A stretch of 64,000 nucleotides of DNA from Cuneatibacter sp. NSJ-177 (GTDB taxonomy: Bacteria; Bacillota; Clostridia; Lachnospirales; Lachnospiraceae), in contig NZ_JALIFO010000002.1 of assembly GCF_022867805.1 (NCBI RefSeq), positions 496,001 through 560,000 of the forward strand, in the 5' to 3' direction. The notes beneath the pieces were generated by a model that was not told the DNA's origin, did no database searches, and worked only from the letters and a program-made list of their open reading frames with translations. This document shows positions 27,816 through 35,795 of this stretch, piece by piece. The first letter of the stretch is position 1. Every line of letters starts with the position of its first letter. Position numbers and translations under genes: made by a program.

Positions 27816-27845
27816 AGTATAACAAAAAAGCAAGAGCTGCCGCAA
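27816..27845 (-). promoter_or_regulatory. Possible promoter of the corrinoid-activator operon
   Basis: On the minus strand TTGCGG (27845-27840), an 18-base spacer and TATACT (27821-27816), embedded in the preceding terminator. The start of 26042-27790 is about 25 bases downstream. Confidence 0.4.
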
Positions 27846-27873
27846 CTATTTCCGTTCCGGCAGCTCTTGCTTT
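27824..27873 (-). terminator. Strong intrinsic terminator after the first corrinoid gene
   Basis: AAAGCAAGAGCTGCCG and its exact complement form a 16-bp stem with a 15-base loop, followed by a T run on the minus strand. It separates the methyltransferase/corrinoid unit from the activator operon. Confidence 0.9.
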
Positions 27874-27886
27874 TCCCTTTGATTAA

Positions 27887-28519
27887 TTATGCCGCCAGCT
27901 CTTTTGCTTTCTGAGCAGCGGACGCAGCGTCGGCCGTATAGGCATCCGCACCGATTTCGTCTGCAAAAGCCTGGGTAATCGGAGCCCCGCCGACCATGAT
28001 TTTAATGGATCCGCGGAAATCCTGAGCGCTCAAAGCCTCCACCGTCGTCTTCATCGCCGGCATCGTCGTGGTCAGCAGCGCAGACAGGCAGACAATCTTC
28101 ACTTCCGGATCCGCCTTGACCGCTTCCACAAATTTCTCCGGAGCAACATCCACGCCCAGATCGGTCACTTCAAACCCGGCACTCTCGATCATCATGGATA
28201 CCAGGTTCTTTCCGATGTCATGGAGGTCTCCGGCCACGGTTCCGATGATCACTTTTCCGTTGGTAGCAGTGCTGCCGGACGCCAGATGAGGTTTCAGAAC
28301 CTCCACGCCCTTCTTCATTGCACGGGCCGCCACCAGCATTTCCGGAACAAAAATCTCATTATTTTTAAATCTCTCTCCAACCACAGCCATCGCGTCAATC
28401 ATTCCATTCAGAATTTCCGTGGCAGGGGTGCCCTCGTCCAGCGCTCCCTGTACCGCAGCTCCGACTAATTTCGACTTTCCACGCTCCACAAGATCTACTA
28501 CTTCCGCTAATTTACTCAT
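27887..28519 (-). CDS. Cobalamin-binding corrinoid protein, copy 1
   Basis: A 210-residue corrinoid methyl carrier. Cap domain residues about 1-85 (NGMIDAMAVVGERFKNNEIF, VPEMLVAARAMKKG) and B12 domain 88-210 with DLHDIG (His100), GVDVAPEKFVEAV, LSALLTTTMPAM and GGAPITQAFADEIGADAYTA. It lies 24 bases after the methyl-H4folate methyltransferase gene, the normal partner order, and ends in a strong terminator. Compared with the copy at 24832-25464 this one looks closer to the family norm, so it is the likely main carrier. Confidence 0.94.
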   Translation of the reverse strand: MSKLAEVVDLVERGKSKLVGAAVQGALDEGTPATEILNGMIDAMAVVGERFKNNEIFVPEMLVAARAMKKGVEVLKPHLASGSTATNGKVIIGTVAGDLHDIGKNLVSMMIESAGFEVTDLGVDVAPEKFVEAVKADPEVKIVCLSALLTTTMPAMKTTVEALSAQDFRGSIKIMVGGAPITQAFADEIGADAYTADAASAAQKAKELAA

Positions 28520-28543
28520 TTTCTTATCCTCCTTCTATCCTGG

Positions 28544-29356
28544 TTATTTTACCGGTCCGATCAGACCGTCCCGGTAGGCTCCGATATATTCCATACAATA
28601 ATCATCCATACCCAAAAGCGCTTCCGTTGCATAAATCAATCCCAGCATATCCCGGTTGGTCGGATCCAAAATTCCGCTGTCCAGGCCGGCGTTCATCGCC
28701 AAGACTAAAAAGCCCTGATTGATCAGCTTGCGTACCGGCAGGTTAAAGGAAATATTGCTGACCGCGGCCGTGATATGAATCTCCGGATACCGCTCTCTGA
28801 CTGTCTGAATTACTTCGATATTCGTCGCAATCCCGTCCTCAGAGGTGCAGAGCATCTCGACCAGAGGATCAATATGGATCCGGCTGGGGGCAATCCCATA
28901 CTCTTCCGCTTTCTTCATAATCTTATCAAACACCCGAAGACGATCCGCCGCACATTTGGGGATTCCGGTGTCATCGCTGAGCAAGGCAATGACCTGCCAA
29001 TCCTTATTTTCCGCCTGCGCCATGATCGGAAAGATCGTGTCCAGCTTCGATCCCTCGCCGGAGACCGAATTAAACAATCCCGGCTTATTGCAGAAACGGT
29101 ACGCCTCTGTCAGAACCGCCGCGCTGGGGCTGTCAACGGAAATCGGGAGATCCGTCACTTCCTGAATGCAGTCAATCATCCAGTGAAGCGTCTCGACCTC
29201 TTCCACTTCCGGAACCGACGCGCAACAGTCAATAAACGTGGCATTCGCCTCCGCCTGCATTCTGGCGCGGTTTTTAATGAATTCTCCATCTCTGCGGGCA
29301 ATCGCATCCGCCACGGCAGGGATGGAACCATTGATTTTTTCGCCGATAATAATCAT
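28544..29356 (-). CDS. Methyltetrahydrofolate:corrinoid methyltransferase
   Basis: A 270-residue TIM-barrel enzyme of the pterin-binding (AcsE/MtgA-like) family, moving a methyl group between the corrinoid protein and tetrahydrofolate. Visible pterin-site segments include IGEKINGSIPAVADAI (2-18), DCCASVPEVEEVETL (43-57), PISVDSPSAAVL (about 75), NSVSGEGSKLDTIFPI (about 96), HIDPLVEML (about 160) and AVSNISFNLP (about 200). It is first in a two-gene unit with the corrinoid protein. No MttB/MtgB/MtaB-type substrate methyltransferase lies in the window, so the methyl donor (methylamine, betaine or methoxy-aromatic) cannot be named. Confidence 0.93.
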   Translation of the reverse strand: MIIIGEKINGSIPAVADAIARRDGEFIKNRARMQAEANATFIDCCASVPEVEEVETLHWMIDCIQEVTDLPISVDSPSAAVLTEAYRFCNKPGLFNSVSGEGSKLDTIFPIMAQAENKDWQVIALLSDDTGIPKCAADRLRVFDKIMKKAEEYGIAPSRIHIDPLVEMLCTSEDGIATNIEVIQTVRERYPEIHITAAVSNISFNLPVRKLINQGFLVLAMNAGLDSGILDPTNRDMLGLIYATEALLGMDDYCMEYIGAYRDGLIGPVK

Positions 29357-29387
29357 TTTTCAGCCTCCCATCTTCCTTGCTGACTTT

Positions 29388-29471
29388 ATTGTATCAAAAG
29401 GGCTTTGAAAAGGATATCCGGCAGACTTGGGAATTTTTCCTTTTCTCTTCCTACACTTTGTAGGAAGAGAA
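29388..29471 (-). promoter_or_regulatory. Promoter region of the methyltransferase unit with a 13-bp palindrome
   Basis: On the minus strand TACAAT (29393-29388) is a -10 box without a good -35. Upstream, TTCTCTTCCTACA and its exact complement are separated by CTT (29443-29471), centred about 75 bases before the expected start. This arrangement suits an activator; PucR at 23294-24820 is the local candidate. The rest of 29472-29651 shows nothing clear. Confidence 0.5.
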
Positions 29472-29651
29472 TTTAAAGTTGCTTTTTTGTTTCTCTTACC
29501 TCAAAAACGACCAAAAGAAAGCAACAATTGTATACGCAGCGAAACATTTCTGCTCATATCGTAATTATTTGTGTCCAATTTCGTCCATCTATTTCCTTTT
29601 TACGCTAAAATCCTCCATGATTCTCTTAACATAACAAGGGAGGATTGTCAT

Positions 29652-29981
29652 ATGAACACAGAAAGTATTGGGTCTACCATTCAGGCTATTTCCGGACATC
29701 CGACAATGCTCGGATATCAGTATCTCCAGGACGCTGTTTCGCTCTGTATAGAAGCAGGATCCTTTCCCAACCGTCAGGTCATCCAGGTACTGTATCAATC
29801 GATCGCCGAAAAGTATGGCACTGGCACAGGAAACGTCGCCCGGAACATTGCCAGGGCGACAGATGACTGCTGGGATCATGGAGACCAAGAAGAATTAAAG
29901 AACATAGTCGGGCACAAACTGGCCGACAAACCGTCTCCGGCGGAACTGATTTACTACTTGTTTCGCTATCTCTCAAAATAA
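29652..29981 (+). CDS. Stand-alone Spo0A C-terminal-type DNA-binding protein
   Basis: A 109-residue protein equal to the Spo0A effector domain alone, with no receiver domain. It aligns with the Spo0A C-terminal region throughout: GYQYLQDAVSLCIEAG (about 24-39), the helix pair VLYQSIAEKYGTGTGNVARN and IARATDDCWDHGD, and a shortened C-terminal end PSPAELIYYLFRYL. It has an AGGGAGGA site before ATG 29652. It should bind DNA, perhaps 0A-box-like sites, without phosphorelay control. It converges on rplL across a shared bidirectional terminator. No other sporulation gene is adjacent, so the regulon cannot be guessed. Confidence 0.85.
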   Translation: MNTESIGSTIQAISGHPTMLGYQYLQDAVSLCIEAGSFPNRQVIQVLYQSIAEKYGTGTGNVARNIARATDDCWDHGDQEELKNIVGHKLADKPSPAELIYYLFRYLSK

Positions 29982-30016
29982 GAGAATCGTTCCAGAAACG
30001 GAAAGGACGAAAAAAG

Positions 30017-30057
30017 AAAACCCCCGGCAATACGCTTGCGCGCCTGCCGGGGGTTTT
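30017..30057. terminator. Bidirectional terminator between the Spo0A-like gene and rplL
   Basis: AAAACCCCCGGCA and TGCCGGGGGTTTT form a 13-bp stem with T-rich exits on both strands. It closes the ribosomal operon directly after rplL. Confidence 0.92.
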
Positions 30058-30070
30058 GGCTTTTCTGTAA

Positions 30071-30445
30071 TTATTTGAGGGTAACCTTTGCTCCCTCTTT
30101 CTCCAGAGCTTCCTTGGCGGCATTGGCCTCTTCCTTGGAAACTTCGCTCTTGAATACCTTCGGAGCGCCGTCTACGACTTCCTTGGCTTCCTTCAGGCCC
30201 AAGCCAGTCAGCTCGCGGACAACCTTGATAACCTTAACCTTGTTCGGTCCGATCTCGGTCAGCTCTACGTCAAAGGAATCCTTCTCCTCAGCAGCCTCGG
30301 CAGCGCCGCCAGCAGCAGCAACCACAACACCCGCAGCAGCGGATACACCAAACTTCTCTTCGCAGGCCTTAACCAGGTCGTTCAGCTCTAATACGGACAG
30401 CTCTTCTACAGCTGCAATGATCTCTTCAATCGTCAGTTTTGCCAT
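30071..30445 (-). CDS. rplL: 50S ribosomal protein L7/L12
   Basis: Stalk protein that recruits translation factors. 124 residues: N-terminal dimerisation helices ([20 protein letters not shown]), an Ala/Gly-rich hinge (about 36-52, [19 protein letters not shown]) and the conserved C-terminal factor-binding domain ([20 protein letters not shown]). An in-frame ATG at 30460 exists, but ATG 30445 has GGAGGA upstream and gives the family start. It is last in the operon; a terminator follows and rpoB does not. Confidence 0.97.
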   Translation of the reverse strand: MAKLTIEEIIAAVEELSVLELNDLVKACEEKFGVSAAAGVVVAAAGGAAEAAEEKDSFDVELTEIGPNKVKVIKVVRELTGLGLKEAKEVVDGAPKVFKSEVSKEEANAAKEALEKEGAKVTLK

Positions 30446-30490
30446 TTTCTTTTCCTCCAATAAGATTTTTGAATGGTTTTGTTTCAGGCG

Positions 30491-30988
30491 TTAAGCCTCA
30501 GCCGGCGCGTCTTTCTCAGCGATCTGCTTAATAACGCGGGCAAAGTTTGCAATCGGAGACTGCAGGCTGCCAAGCAGCTTGGACAGCAGTTCCTCTCTGC
30601 TGGGAACGGCGGCAACAGCGGCGATTCCCTTTTCATCATAGTAGGTTCCTTCTACAACGCCGGACTTCATCGAAAAGCTTTCCACCATCTTCGCATACTT
30701 CGCGATGATTCTGGCCGGAGCCGTCGCGTCGGTCTTAGAAACCGCAATCGCAGTCGGGCCTTCCAGATCTTTGGACAGCTCTTCAAACGAAGTGCCCTTG
30801 ACCGCCAGATTCACTAAAGTGTTCTTGTACACCTTGTAAGTAATTCCGGCTTCTCTCAGCTCTTTCCGAAGCTGGGTGTCCACATCTACCGTGATTCCTC
30901 TGTAATTCACGAGGACAGCAGACTGAGCGCCGTCAAGCAGTTCGGAAACCTCCTGAACGATCGGCTGTTTTAATTCTACTTTTGCCAT
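30491..30988 (-). CDS. rplJ: 50S ribosomal protein L10
   Basis: Stalk base protein binding 23S rRNA and the L7/L12 dimers. 165 residues from ATG 30988 (GGAGGTAACCG upstream); the longer frame to 31123 runs into the L10 leader and is not coding. Family blocks are KQPIVQEVSELLDGAQSAVL (7-27), YRGITVDVDTQLRKELREAG and YKVYKNTLVNLAV. The C-terminal helix that binds L7/L12 is present. With L7/L12 it represses its own synthesis through the leader upstream. Confidence 0.97.
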   Translation of the reverse strand: MAKVELKQPIVQEVSELLDGAQSAVLVNYRGITVDVDTQLRKELREAGITYKVYKNTLVNLAVKGTSFEELSKDLEGPTAIAVSKTDATAPARIIAKYAKMVESFSMKSGVVEGTYYDEKGIAAVAAVPSREELLSKLLGSLQSPIANFARVIKQIAEKDAPAEA

Positions 30989-31103
30989 GTTTTCGGTTAC
31001 CTCCTTATAGATTGCCGCGGCAGGCCGCGGTTTGTGGCTGTGATTCACGGCCACGGAGCACCTCTGTCGAAAGATATATGAAAAAGAATTTCCTATGGAA
31101 CAA

Positions 31104-31225
31104 GAAAACGCCCTTCCATCCAAAGACGAAAGGGCGGCAATACGCTTCTATGCGAATCTCCTTCCTCGGCAGGCGGACAAGTCCTTACGCCTCACGGCAC
31201 CTGCTGTCTTCGGCAGCGGTAATTC
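31104..31225 (-). ncRNA. Ribosomal protein L10 leader
   Basis: Between rplA and rplJ the minus strand shows the L10-binding kink-turn region (GACAGCAGGTGC, GGCGTAAGGACTTGTCC, GCCTGCCGAGG) followed by a terminator-like hairpin (GCCCTTTCGTC ... GATGGAAGGGC, TTTTCTTG, 31137-31104). This matches the known autoregulatory L10 leader of Firmicutes. Confidence 0.88.
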
Positions 31226-31231
31226 TTAAAT

Positions 31232-31260
31232 AAGATAACACAGTTTCCTGTGGTTGTCAA
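31232..31260 (-). promoter_or_regulatory. Promoter of the L10 leader-rplJ-rplL unit
   Basis: On the minus strand TTGACA (31260-31255), a 17-base spacer and TATCTT (31237-31232), just after the rplA stop. Confidence 0.82.
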
Positions 31261-31267
31261 CAAAAAC

Positions 31268-31966
31268 TTAAGCGTTCATCAGCTTCGTCGCATTCAGACG
31301 AACGCCGGGGCCCATCGTGGAGCTCATGGTAACGCTCTTCAGATATGCGCCCTTCACAGCCGCGGGCTTTGCCTTCATGATCGCGCCCATCAGAGCGTTG
31401 AAGTTGTCGGCAAGCTGCTCCTCGGTGAAGGAAGCCTTTCCAACCGGAACATGGATGATGTTGGTCTTATCGAGACGGTACTCGATCTTACCGGCTTTGA
31501 TGTCGTTGATGGCCTTGGTGACGTCCATCGTAACAGTACCGGCCTTCGGGTTGGGCATCAGGCCCTTCGGTCCCAAGACACGGCCCAGACGTCCCACAAC
31601 GCCCATCATATCAGGCGTAGCGACAACTACGTCGAAATCCAGCCAGCCTTCGTTCTGGATCTTCGGGATCAGCTCCTCAGCGCCCACATAGTCGGCTCCG
31701 GCAGCCTGCGCCTCGTCGGCCTTCACTCCCTTGGCGAATACCAGGACGCGAACCGTCTTACCGGTTCCGTGAGGCAGAACAACAGCGCCGCGGACCTGCT
31801 GGTCGGCATGACGGCCGTCACAGCCTGTGCGGATATGAACTTCAACGGTCTCATCAAATTTTGCAGTAGCGGTCTTCTTTACCAGTGCAATCGCCTCTTC
31901 GGTATCGTACTGAGCGGTACGGTCGACGGCTTTTGCAGCTTCTACATATTTCTTTCCTCTCTTCAT
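31268..31966 (-). CDS. rplA: 50S ribosomal protein L1
   Basis: Binds 23S rRNA at the L1 stalk next to the E site. 232 residues with the family blocks [15 protein letters not shown] (N-terminus), [20 protein letters not shown] (about 57-76), [20 protein letters not shown] (about 125-145) and a C-terminal [19 protein letters not shown]. It follows rplK after 15 bases in the operon order rpmG-secE-nusG-rplK-rplA. Confidence 0.98.
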   Translation of the reverse strand: MKRGKKYVEAAKAVDRTAQYDTEEAIALVKKTATAKFDETVEVHIRTGCDGRHADQQVRGAVVLPHGTGKTVRVLVFAKGVKADEAQAAGADYVGAEELIPKIQNEGWLDFDVVVATPDMMGVVGRLGRVLGPKGLMPNPKAGTVTMDVTKAINDIKAGKIEYRLDKTNIIHVPVGKASFTEEQLADNFNALMGAIMKAKPAAVKGAYLKSVTMSSTMGPGVRLNATKLMNA

Positions 31967-31981
31967 CTGCGTACCCTCCTA

Positions 31982-32407
31982 TCAGTCTTCTACTACGATG
32001 CCCATGCTTCTGGCCGTACCGGCAATCATGCTGGTGGCGGCTTCGATGGAAGCGGCATTCAGGTCAGGCATCTTCAGCTCAGCGATCTTCTGAACTTCGG
32101 ATCTCTTGATCGTAGCAACCTTCGTGCGGTTCGGAACACCGGAACCGGATTTGATCTTGCAGGCCTTCTTCAGCAGAACAGCGGCCGGCGGGGTCTTCGT
32201 GATGAAGCTGAAGCTTCTGTCCGCATAAACCGTGATCACGACAGGGATGATCATGTCGCCCTGATCAGCGGTTCTCGCGTTGAATTCCTTTGTGAACTGT
32301 ACGATGTTCACACCGTGCTGACCCAGAGCGGGGCCGACCGGCGGTGCCGGGGTCGCTTTGCCAGCAGGAATCTGTAATTTGATGTAACCTGTTACTTTCT
32401 TTGCCAT
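31982..32407 (-). CDS. rplK: 50S ribosomal protein L11
   Basis: Binds the GTPase-associated centre of 23S rRNA. 141 residues, with the Pro-rich N-terminal block [20 protein letters not shown] (12-31) and the RNA-binding C-terminal domain ending in [18 protein letters not shown] 32407 follows AGGAGGAAAGCC. The 96-base gap to nusG holds several small hairpins (CCGC-GAAA-GCGG, TCAGCC-GAAA-GGCTGA) that may be an L11 regulatory leader. Confidence 0.98.
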   Translation of the reverse strand: MAKKVTGYIKLQIPAGKATPAPPVGPALGQHGVNIVQFTKEFNARTADQGDMIIPVVITVYADRSFSFITKTPPAAVLLKKACKIKSGSGVPNRTKVATIKRSEVQKIAELKMPDLNAASIEAATSMIAGTARSMGIVVED

Positions 32408-32503
32408 TTGGCTTTCCTCCTATTTTCTTCAGCCTTTCGGCTGATGGTGGTGTTTGGCGGGGCGGATCCCCCTCCCACACTCCACCCGCTTTCGCGGATG
32501 TTT

Positions 32504-33019
32504 TTACAGTTTTCGAACTTCTGTGAAGCTCAGTTCCACCGGGGTCTCCCGGCCGAACATATCGACATGAATGGTAACGCTTTGTTTCCCTTCATTGATC
32601 GCTTTGATAACACCGACTGTGCCTTCCCAGATTCCGGCGGTCACCGTAACCGTATCACCCACCGCAAAATCGATGACCAGATCATCGCTTGCAATGCCCA
32701 TATGATACATCTCTTCCGGCGACAGCGGCACCGGTTTGCTTCCCGGTCCCACGAATCCGGTCACGCCGCGGGTATTTCGAACGACATACCAGGTATCGTC
32801 GTTCATGACCATATTAATCAGAACATATCCAGGGAACATCTTTTTCTGGACCGTCTTCTTCACTCCGTTTTTCAGCTCTACCACATCCTGCATCGGCACT
32901 GCCACTTCCAGAATCTCGTCGTGAAGCTTCCGGTTCTCTATGGTCTTTTCCAAGTCTGCTTTTACCTTATTCTCATATCCGGAATAGGTATGCACAACGT
33001 ACCAGTTTGCTTCTGCCAT
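32504..33019 (-). CDS. nusG: Transcription termination/antitermination factor NusG
   Basis: RNA polymerase-binding elongation factor. 171 residues: NGN domain (WYVVHTYSGYENKVKADLEK, then GYVLINMVMNDDTWYVVRNT), and C-terminal KOW domain (FAVGDTVTVTAGIWEGTVGV). It lies 17 bases after secE on the same strand in the conserved order. Confidence 0.98.
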   Translation of the reverse strand: MAEANWYVVHTYSGYENKVKADLEKTIENRKLHDEILEVAVPMQDVVELKNGVKKTVQKKMFPGYVLINMVMNDDTWYVVRNTRGVTGFVGPGSKPVPLSPEEMYHMGIASDDLVIDFAVGDTVTVTAGIWEGTVGVIKAINEGKQSVTIHVDMFGRETPVELSFTEVRKL

Positions 33020-33036
33020 ACAATCACCCTTCGCCT

Positions 33037-33261
33037 TTACAGAATAAAGCCAAGACCGAACTTAATCACCGTATCCAGAATGGCAATCAGGACACCCAGG
33101 AATACGCCGGAAAGGATGACGGCAAACGTCTGTTTTCCCGCTTTCTTTTTATCTGGCCAGATGATTTTCTTAAACTCTGCCTTCAGATTTTTGAAGTGGT
33201 TCTTCTTTTCCTTTTTCTCGGCTTTCTCCTTCGGAACCGCTTCGTTCGTATTCTCTCCCAT
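33037..33261 (-). CDS. secE: Preprotein translocase subunit SecE
   Basis: Small clamp subunit of the SecYEG channel. 74 residues: charged cytoplasmic N-terminus (KEKAEKKEKKNHFKNLKAE), the SecE family block FKKIIWPDKKKAGKQTFAVI and a single membrane helix (about 48-72). It is followed by nusG. The 131 bases to rpmG contain a strong stem (GAAATCC with GGATTTC enclosing GCGGCC-GGCCGC) but no tRNA. Confidence 0.96.
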   Translation of the reverse strand: MGENTNEAVPKEKAEKKEKKNHFKNLKAEFKKIIWPDKKKAGKQTFAVILSGVFLGVLIAILDTVIKFGLGFIL

Positions 33262-33392
33262 AGGCTCAAACCTTTCTAAACGACTTCGCTAAGCGCCGTT
33301 CTCTATCTGAAATCCCGCTTCCGTAGCGGCCAGGGGCCGCGGCGCCGGATTTCATCATAAATCATGCCGCGAAACGGCTAACCGGTGACAAA

Positions 33393-33542
33393 TTATTTGG
33401 TCTCTCTGTGCATCGTATGAGTCTTGCAGAATTTGCAGTATTTCTTGGTTTCCATTCGTTCCGGATGGTTTTTCTTTTCCTTCATCATGTCATAGTTTCT
33501 CTGCTTGCACTCGGTGCATGCCAAGGTGATCTTCACGCGCAT
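33393..33542 (-). CDS. rpmG: 50S ribosomal protein L33
   Basis: A 49-residue large-subunit protein. It has the two CxxC zinc-binding pairs (CTEC at 9-12 and CKFC at 36-39), so it is the zinc-containing form. ATG 33542 has GGAGGTAAAAGA upstream; the frame from 33596 starts in the leader. First gene of the rpmG-secE-nusG-rplKA unit. Confidence 0.96.
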   Translation of the reverse strand: MRVKITLACTECKQRNYDMMKEKKNHPERMETKKYCKFCKTHTMHRETK

Positions 33543-33629
33543 TTCTTTTACCTCCACTGGGATTGTTCTATTGGTTTTGGTCGTTTTTATACACAAAAAA
33601 AAGACCTAAATCTTCTGACGTGTTCTGTA

Positions 33630-33658
33630 AATATACCACAAGAATGTTGTCCCGTCAA
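33630..33658 (-). promoter_or_regulatory. sigmaA promoter of the rpmG-secE-nusG-rplKA operon
   Basis: On the minus strand TTGACG (33658-33653), a 17-base spacer and TATATT (33635-33630), about 85 bases before rpmG. Confidence 0.85.
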
Positions 33659-33724
33659 GTGGTTATAGGCGGTTTTTTCCAATGCTAAAGCAAAAATTTA
33701 ATCCTACTCCCTTTTCAGCTTTGC

Positions 33725-35029
33725 CTAATCAAACGTAAACAAGGAATCCAGCGGTTTCCGCTCCGGCAGGCTGGGGATTTGGCCCGCTTTTGCCACGGCA
33801 AGCATCTCCTGATAATCGGTCCGGATCGAGGCATAAGTCTCCATTATTTTTTCTCCGGTATGTCCGATCGTCTCCATGAAATCATCGTAATGATCAATCA
33901 CGGCCTTTACCCCGCGGCGGCCTATTTTTCCTTGATCCGCCATCTCTTGAAGCACTCTTTTTGTCTTTTCCTTATCAAAAGCTTCCTTATAACTTCTGCG
34001 GCGGACCAACGCGCTGACAATATCCGAAATGGCGCAGACCCGCTCCTCCAGAGACAAGTCTTCCGCCTTTAACCCCAGCGGGTATCCGGAGCCGTCCAGT
34101 TTCTCGTGATGCCGCACCGCGATCCGGTATGCTTTTGGGTTCACATACCCATCCAGAATCTTCCCTGTCTCCGTCACGTGCTTTTTCATAACCTCAAATT
34201 CTTCCGGGCTCAGTCTGCCGGGCTTTTCCAAAATCTCTACAGGGGTCGATACCTTCCCGATATCGTGAAGCAAAGCGCCGTAATAAAGATCCGAATAACT
34301 GTCTTCGGGGATCTCCAGCAGCCTGGCCAGCGCAATGCTGGCTCCCACCGTCGTGATCGTATGAAGCACCATAAATTCACTGCGGAAATCAATGGATAGA
34401 GCCAGCATCTCCAAAAACCGCCGGCGTTCCTGAGCGGAAAAGTGCATACGGCAGACGACATTTTGCAGCTCTTCTCCGTATCGTCCGGAAGATAGCCCTT
34501 CCCGGATCCTGCTCTCCGCCGAGAGGCACAAATCCACGTTCTCTATTGAAAAGAACCGGTCTCTGCGGGGTTCCAGATAGCTCCTAAAATCCAGTTCATT
34601 TTTCCAAACCGAATCCACCCGGTCCGCAAGATGAATGATATCCGCCAGCCGCAGGCTTTTCCCTTCGATACCAGCCTCCTGAAGCCGCTTAAAACCGACG
34701 TGATGGTATAAAACGCCCTCTGCTCCGCCGGAAAGGGGTGACAGGCGTTTGAGATACAGCGCCCCATAGATCGAGTGCTCCCAAACCGTCTGGGATTCAA
34801 ATTCCATCATCCGGTCGATCTCATCCGTCTTATAGGCCCCGATATCGTGGAGCAGGCAAAGCACCAATACCGCTGCATTTTTCCGCGCATTCAGATCGAC
34901 CCCTGCGCTGCGCAAAAGTTCCAGCGCAATATAGGCCACCCGTTCCCCATGATCCACCAGCCTGGGATCCACACAGCTCAGCGTGCGGCGGATAATCCCC
35001 CAAACCATCCGATCCTCAATGATCTCCAT
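33725..35029 (-). CDS. HD-GYP domain protein, possible cyclic-di-GMP phosphodiesterase
   Basis: A 434-residue cytoplasmic protein with two HD domains. The N-terminal one (about 20-175) has LCLLHDIGAYKTDEIDRM and YHHVGF. The C-terminal one is an HD-GYP domain: GASIALARLLEIPEDSYSDL, LLHDIGKVSTPVEILEKPG (about 260-278), and the signature HHEKLDGSGYPLGL (about 315-328). HD-GYP enzymes hydrolyse c-di-GMP, and the metal ligands appear present. No receiver or membrane sensor is attached, so the input is unknown. ATG 35029 is chosen because CGGAG precedes it; an in-frame earlier ATG at 35098 lacks support. Transcribed alone, with a possible promoter near 35150. Confidence 0.85.
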   Translation of the reverse strand: MEIIEDRMVWGIIRRTLSCVDPRLVDHGERVAYIALELLRSAGVDLNARKNAAVLVLCLLHDIGAYKTDEIDRMMEFESQTVWEHSIYGALYLKRLSPLSGGAEGVLYHHVGFKRLQEAGIEGKSLRLADIIHLADRVDSVWKNELDFRSYLEPRRDRFFSIENVDLCLSAESRIREGLSSGRYGEELQNVVCRMHFSAQERRRFLEMLALSIDFRSEFMVLHTITTVGASIALARLLEIPEDSYSDLYYGALLHDIGKVSTPVEILEKPGRLSPEEFEVMKKHVTETGKILDGYVNPKAYRIAVRHHEKLDGSGYPLGLKAEDLSLEERVCAISDIVSALVRRRSYKEAFDKEKTKRVLQEMADQGKIGRRGVKAVIDHYDDFMETIGHTGEKIMETYASIRTDYQEMLAVAKAGQIPSLPERKPLDSLFTFD

Positions 35030-35194
35030 CCCGTTTCTCCGTTCCCATCTATAATCTCCAAAAGGCGTCTCTGTCCGAAGATTTACCCGCGGGCACAAAC
35101 GGCGGAAATCTCCGCCGGCTGACTCTGCCTGTTCTGCTTACTGGTTAGATTATTACATGTAACCGAAAAAAAGACAAGAGCAGCGGATCACTTT

Positions 35195-35716
35195 TTATCG
35201 ACAAATCTGAGAAACTCGCGGATCCATTCCCATCACTTTTTCCTTCAGCTCCCGGTCCACGGTCACCCGCCCCTCGATATGGCGGAGGATCTCATGGTTC
35301 AGCCCCCAGAGGTCGCCGAGATATTGGTTTAAAACCAGTTTCTCACCCTTCACCCGGTATTGAATCGGACAGACAGAAGTAAAATCAAAGCGTTCTTCCT
35401 CCACCTGTTCAAAATCTTTCCACAAGTATATTTTTTGCTTCCTCCCGTTGACAAAGACGAGTCCGTCCGCCCGGACCTGATAATAAGTCCGTTCCGCCAC
35501 CCGCTTTGCCCCCCATTGGAGCAGATAGAGGAATGCCATTTCCACCAGCAGGAATAAAACCGTCAAAGGCGCGCCTTTAAGATAAGGGAAGCGCGGAATC
35601 ACCAGCGCGTCATAAAGAAAATAGAAGGAAAAAATCATCAAAGATCCGGCCCCCATTCCCAGCGTCCTGTATTTAAAAAATCTTCTTCCCAGACGGTAAA
35701 TATTATCCTCGCGCAT
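35195..35716 (-). CDS. Membrane protein with PH-like domain (YcxB-like)
   Basis: A 173-residue protein with two membrane helices (about 22-47 and 53-75) followed by a roughly 95-residue soluble domain of beta-strand pattern (YYQVRADGLVFVNGRKQKIY, then DFEQVEEERFDF) like bacterial PH/YcxB domains. ATG 35716 has GGGAGGAG nine bases upstream; a GTG at 35785 has none. It follows the carboxylesterase gene after 79 bases and may share its transcript. I do not recognise a specific function. Confidence 0.6.
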   Translation of the reverse strand: MREDNIYRLGRRFFKYRTLGMGAGSLMIFSFYFLYDALVIPRFPYLKGAPLTVLFLLVEMAFLYLLQWGAKRVAERTYYQVRADGLVFVNGRKQKIYLWKDFEQVEEERFDFTSVCPIQYRVKGEKLVLNQYLGDLWGLNHEILRHIEGRVTVDRELKEKVMGMDPRVSQICR

Positions 35717-35795
35717 TTTTCTTTTCTCCTCCCGATCAATAGGTGCAGGTTCCTCATGCCGCCGCTCAAGCACTTTTCCAATCACAGGCCGGCGG

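Noticed and set aside
29388-29471. sigma54 promoter for the methyltransferase unit
   Set aside because: No GG-N10-GC pair of the -24/-12 type is found, and PucR is not a sigma54 activator.
33262-33392. tRNA-Trp between secE and rpmG
   Set aside because: The gap folds into a stem, but no TPsiC arm, anticodon arm or acceptor pairing of a tRNA can be drawn.
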